Positions 34,356-41,843 of a DNA stretch of 64,000 nt are shown in pieces. The position numbers and the translations under genes are program-made. The stretch's first letter is position 1. Every line of letters begins with the position of its first letter. Source of the stretch: Verrucomicrobiota bacterium (GTDB lineage: Bacteria; Verrucomicrobiota; Verrucomicrobiia; Methylacidiphilales; UBA1321); the NCBI GenBank assembly GCA_013285645.1, contig JABDHJ010000001.1, forward strand, positions 192,537 to 256,536. Direction: 5' to 3'. The notes under the pieces were generated by a model, which saw only the letters and a list, made by a program, of their open reading frames with translations, did not search any database and was not told the DNA's origin.

Positions 34356-35285
34356 TTATTTTGAGAGATTTAAAACGTCCGATTCTTTCGGCTTTATGCA
34401 ACTGGCATAGGTACCAAACAAGGCTTTGTTTGATTGATCAAATGTTGATCTAATTTTGGACTTCATGGGCAGTTCGCCCATTCGATCGTCACGGTAAAAC
34501 AAGCCAAGAAAAGAGTTTACCAGCCACCTCAGTTGAATTAATAAAAAATTCGTTAGATATCCGACTTCTTTATCATGCGGGAGAAGTGCGTTCAACTCTC
34601 GAATCATTTCCGCTCTTTGGGGCGTAAGAGATTTGTTGGTTCTTAAGACTTTCTTATACCTTGAGGTATCATGCACTCCCAGAAGGCGCGCGAAATCATC
34701 GCAGATATCATTATTTACCATTTTGCTATAATCCCTGACTACGATGCTTTCTTTTCCAAAAACGCACGCCCAAGGCTCCAATAATTTGTAATAGTTAAGA
34801 TAGCCATTGTCGATATGTACGGGATCGTCTGTTAATTTCTCCCTCCTGCCATTAATGATGGCTGTGCTGTATGACGCGTAATAGAGCTCGTACTGCTCTC
34901 TCATGTAAAAAATGATGTACACATCAAACGCATCCAATGCGTCTCTAAGTTTTTCTATATGATCACGCGATGTCAGCCTTGATGAAAAATGTTCGGACGA
35001 AAGTATGACGTTTCTTTCCTCATTTGATAAATCCTTCTTAAATCGAGATAACATGTCTTGATTGGGTACATGTTCTGAAGGAAATACAAAATCTGGCGGT
35101 TCATGAAAAAAACTCGCTACGATTGGAGAATGGGCATTTCTGTGCTCTGAGTAATAGAGCTTATTCTCAGTAAAATAGGTAAAACCCGCTCTATTGAGTT
35201 GCTCACTATTGTTCGCCAGGAATTGCCGCAAGCTTGAGGTACCGGTTTTCTCAGATCCAATATGCAAATACAAAGTGCGTTCCAC
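34356..35285 (-). CDS. Sulfotransferase-like protein, AT-rich and probably acquired
   Basis: A 309-residue protein whose N-terminus YLHIGSEKTGTSSLRQFLAN matches the 5'-phosphosulfate-binding loop of sulfotransferases. ILSSEHFSSRL at about residue 95 fits the 3'-phosphate-binding strand. It would transfer sulfate from PAPS to a sugar or other acceptor, perhaps a surface polysaccharide. Translation begins at GTG. The gene is visibly richer in A and T than everything around it, in silent positions too (runs such as AATAAAAAATTCG), and no sulfate or glycan genes adjoin it. That suggests horizontal transfer. The acceptor cannot be predicted. Confidence 0.75.
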   Translation of the reverse strand: MERTLYLHIGSEKTGTSSLRQFLANNSEQLNRAGFTYFTENKLYYSEHRNAHSPIVASFFHEPPDFVFPSEHVPNQDMLSRFKKDLSNEERNVILSSEHFSSRLTSRDHIEKLRDALDAFDVYIIFYMREQYELYYASYSTAIINGRREKLTDDPVHIDNGYLNYYKLLEPWACVFGKESIVVRDYSKMVNNDICDDFARLLGVHDTSRYKKVLRTNKSLTPQRAEMIRELNALLPHDKEVGYLTNFLLIQLRWLVNSFLGLFYRDDRMGELPMKSKIRSTFDQSNKALFGTYASCIKPKESDVLNLSK

Positions 35286-35496
35286 TGCCGGCCTAATTGT
35301 TTAATGTTGGCAAATAATGTTGCTTGAAACGGTAGTAAGTCTTACCGCGCAGCTTGGTTCCTCGATTAAGACGCTTGTTCCACCCTCCTAGTTACGGAAA
35401 GTTGAAGAAAAGGGATTAGGAGCCTTTTCAGTTTTATTTTCGAGACAGGCGGGAAAGCAGATTCATCCGCGTGCCGTCAACGGCACCCAACTCCCC

Positions 35497-35700
35497 TCAC
35501 TGACTGCTTTGCGCCGTATCCAGAATATTGGCCAGGCCGCTGAAGATAATGGCGATCTGGGTATCTAGCAGCCCGTAAACCGCGATGGCCACAATGGAAA
35601 GAACGACCATGATCAGCGAGTATTCCACCAGCGTCTGGCCTCTTTGCCGGGATCGGGACGCGCGCATCCGTGCGAATAGAGGTTGCATCAGGGCTTTCAT
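35497..35700 (-). CDS. Class III-type (Flp-like) pilin, copy 2
   Basis: A 67-residue prepilin: a basic leader (FARMRASRSRQRG), then QTLVEYSLIMVVLSIVAIAVYG with the conserved Glu five residues after the expected cleavage site at Gly21, then a short tail. The same QTLVEY signature, leader length and total length occur in the gene 118 bp upstream. Such small pilins are built into thin fibres by Tad/type IV-like machines after prepilin peptidase processing. No assembly ATPase, secretin or peptidase gene is in the window. The overlapping 77-residue frame at 35477 is a shadow. Confidence 0.82.
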   Translation of the reverse strand: MKALMQPLFARMRASRSRQRGQTLVEYSLIMVVLSIVAIAVYGLLDTQIAIIFSGLANILDTAQSSQ

Positions 35701-35773
35701 GGTAAAACACGGAAAACTAAAAGCGAAAGAGAAAAAGGAAATGAGGCGGGAACCGATGAGAAATCGGAAAGAA

Positions 35774-35799
35774 ATTTGAGAGAATGGAACTTCTCAAAT
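35774..35799 (-). terminator. Hairpin between the two pilin genes
   Basis: On the minus strand ATTTGAGA-N10-TCTCAAAT forms a perfect eight-pair stem followed by TTCTTTCC. Placed 20 bases after the first pilin stop codon, it could be a partial terminator that sets a higher level of the first pilin than the second. Confidence 0.5.
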
Positions 35800-35818
35800 C
35801 TCTGAGCCAACATAAGAG

Positions 35819-36022
35819 TTAGTGGCTGCTTCCGGCGTACGACAACTGGCTGCTGATCGTCGTGAAGACACCCTTGACCTGGTTGCCCAAGGCAATCAGG
35901 ACCGAGATGGCGACCACGGAAATGAAGGCGAGAATCAAGGCGTACTCCACCAGAGTTTGGCCCTTCTTGCTCTTCATACGGCGCAGCGCAACTTTGGCGC
36001 TAGTAATAATTTTGTTGATCAT
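35819..36022 (-). CDS. Class III-type (Flp-like) pilin, copy 1
   Basis: A 67-residue prepilin. The track extends it to 36094, but a strong ribosome-binding site (GAGAGGAGGTGAAAAAACA) directly precedes the ATG at 36022, which gives MINKIITSAKVALRRMKSKKG then QTLVEYALILAFISVVAISVLIAL. Cleavage after Gly21 would leave a 46-residue subunit. With its excellent ribosome-binding site it is probably the major pilin. The neighbour upstream is a roadblock/MglA module, suggesting the fibre is under polarity control. Confidence 0.87.
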   Translation of the reverse strand: MINKIITSAKVALRRMKSKKGQTLVEYALILAFISVVAISVLIALGNQVKGVFTTISSQLSYAGSSH

Positions 36023-36090
36023 TGTTTTTTCACCTCCTCTCAATAAAAAAAGTGTATCGAAATCTTTAATTTGCCTGCTTCTCCTGCTGG

Positions 36091-36105
36091 GCAATTTGTC
36101 TACCA
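36091..36105 (-). promoter_or_regulatory. Candidate sigma-54 promoter of the pilin gene
   Basis: On the minus strand TGGTAGACAAATTGC has the exact spacing of a -24/-12 element (GG-N10-GC) and keeps TGG and TTGC of the consensus TGGCACGNNNNTTGC. Transcription would start near 36079, about 57 bases before the pilin ATG. Sigma-54 control of major pilin genes is known in several bacteria. One element of this size may occur by chance. Confidence 0.5.
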
Positions 36106-36338
36106 GTGATCATTTCACATGCCAACTGAAAAAACCAGCATCAAATCATTCTTCGACATGAACAATACCCTAGTAAAATCTGTAGTAACCTATTTTCTTG
36201 TAGCCACTTGTAACTATTAGCCAAAAATGAAAATTAAAGAACTCAATCGGAGATGGCTACCAAAAAAGTGTAACTGAAAGACCCAGATGTCTTGAATATG
36301 GACGTGCGGGACCTTTTTGCCGGGCCAGCCCTGTTCCT
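36106..36338. other. AT-rich gene-free stretch upstream of the pilin promoter
   Basis: With the pilin leader this makes a gap of 316 bp without a gene. It is AT-rich, has no believable frame and no hairpin that I would call a terminator. Its position, upstream of a candidate sigma-54 promoter, is where an enhancer-binding activator would bind, but I see no clear repeated operator. Confidence 0.5.
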
Positions 36339-36809
36339 TTAGGTAATTGCTGCCGTATCGTTCATGAAATCGCCATCCAACAAAAGCGGTCCAGCTGCCG
36401 CTTCTTTTTCACGGGCAATATGCAAAAGTTCATTGAGCGAGACGGTTACCTGCTGGGAATAAAACCGGACCAATCCGATATTGGTCTTCTCCCCAAAGAT
36501 GGTGACCAGGAGGCATTCGTGATGAAGCGCGCTCATCAGGATGTGTTGCCCATGTCCCTCGTGATAGAGCGCACTGAATTCAGATTCCCCAAGACGCTTG
36601 GCCAATTCGTGCGTGGCGGCAAAGGAACCGGCGGCGAGAGCCGAAAGAATGCTCAGGTCGAGCGCTCCGGTTTCGCCCTTTTGGGCAAAGAGATTGCCGC
36701 CCTTGTCGACCAAGGCGGACCATTGCGCTTCCGACTTGGCGAGAAAATCGCCCAGGCGCTGTTCGATGGCCATCTGATCTTCGGCCGTGAGCATTCCAAT
36801 TCCAGTCAT
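36339..36809 (-). CDS. Roadblock/LC7-domain protein
   Basis: A 156-residue protein with the roadblock layout: an N-terminal helix (MAIEQRLGDFLAKSEAQWSAL), a strand pair (ALVDKGGNLFAQKG), a middle helix (LSILSALAAGSFAATHELAKRL), strands ending in HECLLVTIFGEKTNIGLVRF, and a C-terminal helix. Roadblock proteins bind MglA-type GTPases as activators or scaffolds (MglB is the known case). The MglA-like gene lies 13 bp upstream on the same strand, so the two should form a pair. Confidence 0.82.
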   Translation of the reverse strand: MTGIGMLTAEDQMAIEQRLGDFLAKSEAQWSALVDKGGNLFAQKGETGALDLSILSALAAGSFAATHELAKRLGESEFSALYHEGHGQHILMSALHHECLLVTIFGEKTNIGLVRFYSQQVTVSLNELLHIAREKEAAAGPLLLDGDFMNDTAAIT

Positions 36810-36822
36810 ACGTAGTTCCTAT

Positions 36823-37512
36823 TCAGGCTGCAGCGCTGCCCGGCGCAACCTGGGATTCTTCCGCAGGCGGGGGTACGGTGACAGCAGCATTGGGTTGGGC
36901 CAAGCCCGTGACATTGGCATTGGGGGTCTTCGAGTATTTGGCCAGGAGAAGCCGCGCGGCCGCGTTCAACGTTTCCAGTACGCCGGAACCCGTCGAAGCC
37001 ACGGCTTCGAAAGCGAGCGTGCGGTTGGCCCGGTTGTTGAAGGTAAATTCGAGATAGTTGACCGGGGCGGCATTGGGAATGTCCCGCTTATTGTACTGCA
37101 ACACGTAGGGAATCTGCACCAGGCTCAAGTGATTCTCGATCAGGTTTTCCTGGAGATTGGCGAATGACTCCACGTTGTCTGCCATCTTTTCCCAATGCGA
37201 ATCGACGCAAAAGATGATGCCGTCCACTCCCTTGAGCACCAACTGCCGCGTCGTGTTATAAATGGCCTGTCCGGGAACCGTGTAGAGTTGAAACCTCGTC
37301 GTGAAGCCCGGCAGCGTTTTCGTATTCAGCGACAAAAAGTCGAAGAAAAGCGTGCGGTCGGCGTCGGTGGCCAACGAAACCAGCTCGCCTTTTTGCGCGT
37401 GGGTGATCTGTTTATGCAGCGTAACCAGATTGGTCGTCTTGCCGCAAAGAGCGGCGCCGTAATAGACGATCTTCAGCTGAATTTCGCGGCTGGAGTAATT
37501 AATGAAAGCCAT
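36823..37512 (-). CDS. MglA-like small GTPase
   Basis: A 229-residue GTPase. The P-loop is IVYYGAALCGKTTNLVTLHK (about residues 15-34), the switch region carries FQLYTVPGQAIYNTTRQLVL, and the base-specificity motif is LQYNKRDIP. These features match MglA, the polarity switch that controls gliding and type IV pili in Myxococcus and related systems. A Pro/Ala-rich tail of about 35 residues is added at the C-terminus. The flanking genes encode one free roadblock protein and one large protein ending in a roadblock-like domain, which are both candidate partners. Confidence 0.92.
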   Translation of the reverse strand: MAFINYSSREIQLKIVYYGAALCGKTTNLVTLHKQITHAQKGELVSLATDADRTLFFDFLSLNTKTLPGFTTRFQLYTVPGQAIYNTTRQLVLKGVDGIIFCVDSHWEKMADNVESFANLQENLIENHLSLVQIPYVLQYNKRDIPNAAPVNYLEFTFNNRANRTLAFEAVASTGSGVLETLNAAARLLLAKYSKTPNANVTGLAQPNAAVTVPPPAEESQVAPGSAAA

Positions 37513-37530
37513 ACGTGCAATCTCGGCTAA

Positions 37531-40014
37531 CTATTCTTTCCGCATGCTCAAGGCAGCCAGGACAAAGCGGGCGACCTTAAGATGCCGTTCAGGCATTTGA
37601 GGCAACCTGCAAAGGATAATGAGGTAAAGGTCATTGTCGCGGAAAATGTGATAGCTCGTTCCCGCAGTCGGAATGATCAGGTCGTTGGTTTCCTTGCCCG
37701 CGATTTCCGAGAACGACTTGTTCAGCGACTCGAACATCCGCGGCACAAAGGCAACCAGCGCTGCTTTGTCCAGGCCTTTGGGAGTATGCCCCACCAGGGA
37801 CAGTCCGCTGCCTTGGCTCAAGACGCAACCGGTGACATCCGGCCAGCAGCATATACGATCCGTGACTTCCTTGAGGGAAGGCCGTTGATCCGCCGGAAAG
37901 CCGAGAAGCTCGTTGATCGTGAGCGGTATCCGGTTGGCAGGCGGAGTTTCCCCAGTGAGGTTCGTATAAGCGTCTTTTGTGATTCCGGGCACATCCAATA
38001 GGTCTTCGATCCTTTGAAACGACCCAATCGCCTTCCGATGCTTAATGATCGATTCAGCCAGTTCCCGGTTGCAGCCGGGTATCTGGAGCAACTCCTCGAC
38101 TGTGCAGGTATTGAGATTGAACGCTCCGGATTCTTCAGGAGTCGGCTCCTTTTCGGCGGTAGTAGGCAAGGGCTTCGTTAGCACCGCCTCAGGATTAACA
38201 ATCGATGTGGGTGCCTGCACAGCCGGAGTTGGCGGCGGCGTATAGGCAACCGGCGCCGGAGCAGCAACCGGAGTGGGCACTGCCACGGGAATGGAACGCA
38301 CAGGTGCGGTAGCCACAGGCGCGGGTGCGATAGGCAGCGGCGCGGGGGTGAATACCGGCGCAGGCGGCTGGATCAGCGGCGGCGGTGTGAAGGCCACAGG
38401 CGCGGGCGTCTCGATGGGAGCAGGCTCCTCCACCGGTTCCGGCGGCGTATAGGCAACGGGTTCGGGCTCAGGTTCAGGTTCCGGAGCGGCGACGGGAATG
38501 GGCAGGGTCTCCTCCTGTACTGGGGGCGTATAGGCCTCGGGCTCGGGATTGGCGATGGGAGCCGTCTCAGCCGTGGCGAGCAGATCGGTGGAGGCGCTTT
38601 CCGGTTCTTCGCTTTCACCCATTTGCGCCATGGCCAATGCAGCCAAGCGCTGGAGATCGTCGGCAGCCGCATCAGGCACGCCCGGAGCGGGTTGCTCGAC
38701 GGGAGACGTTGCCGCAAGCTCTTCAGGAACTGGAGCCTCAACCGGGGCTGGAGGGGCCTCAGCCACCATGGGAGCGGGCGTAGGTCTAGGAGCAGGTTGT
38801 GGAGGAGCCTCAGGCTGCACCGGAGGCATCTGCGGTTTCGGCAAAGACTGGGTCAGGCGAGGCACCGGCGGAATGGGAGCGGGCGGCATTGAGACCATCG
38901 AGCGCGGGGTCGAAGCCATCGGAATCGGAGCCGTCGGCTGGGGCAACATCGGTGCCTGCATCTGAGACGTGACCGCCGCCTGGGGCCGGGCCGGAATCGC
39001 GGCAGTCGCCCGCGTCGGAGCCGGAAGTGTCCCTGAAGGAGAAATCGTGCGTGCGCTGACACTCGGAGACGCCGGGGCGACCGATCCCGGCAAACGTGAG
39101 GGTGGCTTGGGAGGAGGCGGAAGTTGACCGCTGGCCGAGACCGAGGATACGATTCCCGGAGCAGTCGGCCGCTGTGGTGGCGCAATCGTCTTCGGCGCGG
39201 CCGTGGGAACAAATGCCTCGCTCTGCGGAACCTGGCTTTCCTCGATGATATTATTCTGAGTCGTTTGACGACGCGCGGCTTCCGCTTGTTCGCGCAAAAT
39301 CTCCTCCGTGAAGGGATCCGCCATGTTGATCACGGAAGCATCGACCCCTTTTTGATCGGGACGCAAGGCAAGCAGATCAGGCGGGATGCGCATGACCACA
39401 TCCATCAGCGGTAAATTGACGACCGTCGGCAGATAGTTGGTAATGGAAGCCGTGGGCTGGAGGTAGCCGGGCGGAAAATGAGGAACCAGGTCCGCCAGCG
39501 TCATCTCCACCTTGCCGGAAGGGAGTTGACTTAAAATCATGTTCATCGGCAGGCCGATTTCCGTGGCCGCAGTACCGGCGGCCTCAAATTGGGCAATGTC
39601 AGCCGCCAAGACTTCCGGGGGAAGGCAGCGCAGAATCATTCCCACCGGCAGGTTGATCCGTCCCGCCGGGGCAGCTGCCGCAGGAATAGGAAGAGATTTA
39701 GTGCTGCTAGTCGGTTTGCCCAAGCCGCCGGGCAGAACAATGCGCTGGGTTGAGCGCGTCGATTGCACGACCCCGGGGCGGGTCGGTTTGAGGCCCGAAG
39801 CGGTGCGCGGCATGACCATCGGCTGTGTAGTCGCAGCACCGGAAGTCATCCCCGATGTGGGAATCAAACCGGAAGGCTGGGGAGGCTTGACGGTGGGGAT
39901 GTTCGCCACGCCCGGAGGGGTTTGAATCTTCGGCGGAGTCGGCGGCGCTTTTGCAACAGGGGCAGTAGCTTCCGTGGGGTTTTTATCTTTTTTACCGAAG
40001 AAAGAGAATGCCAT
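37531..40014 (-). CDS. Large Pro/Ala-rich protein with repeats, HhH domain and C-terminal roadblock-like domain
   Basis: An 827-residue cytoplasmic protein with no signal peptide. Residues 1-115 are low complexity. Residues 120-216 hold three or four repeats of a short motif (NLPVGMILRCLPPEVL, GLPMNMILSQLPSGKV, ADLVPHFPPGYL, NLPLMDVVMRIPPDLL). Residues 250-625 are a disordered Pro/Ala-rich linker. Residues 630-690 form a ComEA-like helix-hairpin-helix region (FNLNTCTVEELLQIPGCNRE, SFQRIEDLLDVPGIT). The last 125 residues resemble a roadblock fold (VTGCVLSQGSGLSLVGHTPK, RDNDLYLIILC). It stands 18 bp upstream of mglA on the same strand. The build suggests a long scaffold tying the GTPase to something else; the HhH part may bind DNA or protein. 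Confidence 0.8.
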   Translation of the reverse strand: MAFSFFGKKDKNPTEATAPVAKAPPTPPKIQTPPGVANIPTVKPPQPSGLIPTSGMTSGAATTQPMVMPRTASGLKPTRPGVVQSTRSTQRIVLPGGLGKPTSSTKSLPIPAAAAPAGRINLPVGMILRCLPPEVLAADIAQFEAAGTAATEIGLPMNMILSQLPSGKVEMTLADLVPHFPPGYLQPTASITNYLPTVVNLPLMDVVMRIPPDLLALRPDQKGVDASVINMADPFTEEILREQAEAARRQTTQNNIIEESQVPQSEAFVPTAAPKTIAPPQRPTAPGIVSSVSASGQLPPPPKPPSRLPGSVAPASPSVSARTISPSGTLPAPTRATAAIPARPQAAVTSQMQAPMLPQPTAPIPMASTPRSMVSMPPAPIPPVPRLTQSLPKPQMPPVQPEAPPQPAPRPTPAPMVAEAPPAPVEAPVPEELAATSPVEQPAPGVPDAAADDLQRLAALAMAQMGESEEPESASTDLLATAETAPIANPEPEAYTPPVQEETLPIPVAAPEPEPEPEPVAYTPPEPVEEPAPIETPAPVAFTPPPLIQPPAPVFTPAPLPIAPAPVATAPVRSIPVAVPTPVAAPAPVAYTPPPTPAVQAPTSIVNPEAVLTKPLPTTAEKEPTPEESGAFNLNTCTVEELLQIPGCNRELAESIIKHRKAIGSFQRIEDLLDVPGITKDAYTNLTGETPPANRIPLTINELLGFPADQRPSLKEVTDRICCWPDVTGCVLSQGSGLSLVGHTPKGLDKAALVAFVPRMFESLNKSFSEIAGKETNDLIIPTAGTSYHIFRDNDLYLIILCRLPQMPERHLKVARFVLAALSMRKE

Positions 40015-40099
40015 ATGCCGGGTATTTTCGTGGAAAGCTTGTCAAGCCGGTTTGATGGTGCACTATTATCTTTCAGTTGCAACAGCAAATATCGTCGCG

Positions 40100-41113
40100 A
40101 TGAGTTATCCGAATAGCACTCCGTTTTCTGAATCAGACCTACCGGTTTCGTCCGGTTTTAATACCCAATCCCAGATGGGATTGGCCGAAGTCCTGCAGAT
40201 GTGCTGCCTGAGCCACCGCAGCGGCCAGATCACCTTCCGGTCCGGCGAATCCCACGGATTTGTCTTCATCCAGCAGGGCAACGTCCTCCACGCCATGTGC
40301 GGTCCCATCGAGGGAGCGGAAGCCATCTTCACCATGCTCACCTGGCCCGGAGGCGGATTCTCGCTAAATGAAGATATTTTACCTCATAAGAAAACGGTGA
40401 CATTGACCTGGGAGCAACTACTCTTTGAAGGTGCCCGCCGCGCGGATGAAGGTATCAGTACGCCTTCCGGCGCTCCGGTTGTCACCGCCGAACCAGTTGT
40501 TAGTACGCGTGCCCACGAGAGCCAGCCGAAACTAATCATAACCCGTCCCGACCTCCCTCAGGCCGCTTACGAGTTGGTCCAGGAATACACCCATTTAGGA
40601 CGGGCTGCGGGCAACGAGATCTCCCTCCCCTACCCCTCCATTTCCGGTCGCCATTGCATCTTCATCCTCAGCGGTCCGGATGTTGTCGTGCGCGATCTCA
40701 ACTCTTCCAACGGCACCCTGGTCAACGACGAGACCATCAGCGAACAGGTCCTGCGACCCGGCGATATCATCCGAGTCGGAGTCGTCGAGATCAAATTTGA
40801 AGCTGGCATGAAGCGCCCCAAATTACGCACCAACGCTCCGGCTCAAAGAACTGCGGAGTCTCTCAAGGAAGTGCCGTTCAATCCGCTGATCTCCCACTCG
40901 ACAGTCAAGCTACCCGGCGCAAGAAGCGCGGACGGTGCCGCTCCCAAAGCCAAGAACGACAGCGCTTACGTCAAAGGCGTGTCCGCCATCAACTACAGCG
41001 ATCTCGCCAAGCCCGAAGTTAACGAGAAAAAAGCCCCTTGGATGATCATCTTCATCGTCGTAGTGTTAGTCCTCGGTGGAGCCGCCTGTTACTTCTTCCT
41101 CCTCCGGCATTAG
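40100..41113 (+). CDS. DUF4388-FHA membrane-anchored protein
   Basis: I take the ATG at 40100 (337 residues, MSYPNSTPF); the track's start at 39974 would overlap the divergent gene. Residues 25-95 are a DUF4388 domain (MGLAEVLQMCCLSHRSGQIT, GFVFIQQGNVLHAMCG), a module known from Myxococcus-type signalling proteins. Residues 155-235 are an FHA domain with the phosphothreonine-binding pattern LGRAAGNEI, SISGRHC and NSSNGTLVND. Residues 311-333 form one C-terminal membrane helix. It should read a phosphorylated protein at the membrane. It is divergent from the HhH/roadblock gene with an 85-bp shared promoter gap. Confidence 0.87.
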   Translation: MSYPNSTPFSESDLPVSSGFNTQSQMGLAEVLQMCCLSHRSGQITFRSGESHGFVFIQQGNVLHAMCGPIEGAEAIFTMLTWPGGGFSLNEDILPHKKTVTLTWEQLLFEGARRADEGISTPSGAPVVTAEPVVSTRAHESQPKLIITRPDLPQAAYELVQEYTHLGRAAGNEISLPYPSISGRHCIFILSGPDVVVRDLNSSNGTLVNDETISEQVLRPGDIIRVGVVEIKFEAGMKRPKLRTNAPAQRTAESLKEVPFNPLISHSTVKLPGARSADGAAPKAKNDSAYVKGVSAINYSDLAKPEVNEKKAPWMIIFIVVVLVLGGAACYFFLLRH

Positions 41114-41132
41114 CGCCCCGGCCTCTTTTAAA

Positions 41133-41171
41133 ATTCCGTCATCCCGAGCTTGTCGAGGGATCAGACTCGTG
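41133..41171. repeat. Family A repeat copy
   Basis: ATTCCGTCATCCCGAGCTTGTCGAGGGATCAGACTCGTG lies between the convergent FHA and NUDIX genes. It is a slightly diverged copy (CCCGAG for CCTGAG). Confidence 0.75.
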
Positions 41172-41249
41172 TCCACCGCAACAAACCGCGCACGATTGCT
41201 GAACGGTCTCCTCTTTCAGCCCCCGGTGATTTCCAGAGTTATTGTCACA

Positions 41250-41672
41250 TTATTTTAAGCGCAACCTCAACCGCCCAAGCATGCCCTTCCTACCGGAAGA
41301 CCCGCGTAAAATCAGAAGTCGGAATCCAACCCAAATCCAACAAAGTCGGCGGACTCGAAAAGCGTCCCACATAAAACCGCCGTGCTTTTCAAAGTAAGTT
41401 TCCTCGGACGCCGAATAAAGGTAATCAATGGCCTCTCCAAGACACTCCCCTATATCGATTTCAACCCCACATTCCTCCCTGACTTCCCTCGCTAGGGTAA
41501 CTTGTTCCGTCTCGCCCGGTTCGCATCCACCGCCAGGGAGAAAGTACGTCTCCCCGTCACGAATAGCAGCAACCCCGCGCTCACCATCCAAAACTACAAC
41601 ATAAACGCCACGTCGAATGACGTAGTCGATGCCAGCCTGCTTTTCACCAAATGTCGGAATTGTGGAAGGCAT
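41250..41672 (-). CDS. NUDIX hydrolase
   Basis: A 140-residue protein with a complete Nudix box, GGGCEPGETEQVTLAREVREECGVEI (Gx5Ex7REVxEExGV), at about residues 47-72. Such enzymes cleave nucleoside diphosphate derivatives; the substrate is not evident. The C-terminus (FRLLILRGSSGRKGM...) is unusually basic and may be altered, since in the family this part is normally acidic. It stands alone and is convergent with the FHA gene. Confidence 0.85.
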   Translation of the reverse strand: MPSTIPTFGEKQAGIDYVIRRGVYVVVLDGERGVAAIRDGETYFLPGGGCEPGETEQVTLAREVREECGVEIDIGECLGEAIDYLYSASEETYFEKHGGFMWDAFRVRRLCWIWVGFRLLILRGSSGRKGMLGRLRLRLK

Positions 41673-41843
41673 AAATTGCCGGTTAATGTCAAAGCTCTCT
41701 CCGTCATCCTTGCATGTCGAGAATCAGTTCCTGCGCCTTTTCCATATTAATTTGCACCTCGGTTCCCGCATAAGATCGAGACGCCACCAGTTTTAGGATA
41801 GACTCCCCTCCCCCTATCTCCGTAAGATGATCGTTTTCCGCTT

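Noticed and set aside
35477-35710. 77-residue frame overlapping the second pilin
   Set aside because: It is the same strand in another frame, without membrane helix or pilin motif.
36023-36094. N-terminal extension of the first pilin
   Set aside because: A strong ribosome-binding site directly precedes the internal ATG, and the extension would put 24 extra residues before the prepilin leader.
39974-40099. Upstream extension of the FHA protein given by the ORF track
   Set aside because: It would overlap the divergent scaffold gene and adds a sequence (MGFLSFLPKKENAICRVFSW) that is the antisense of that gene's start.
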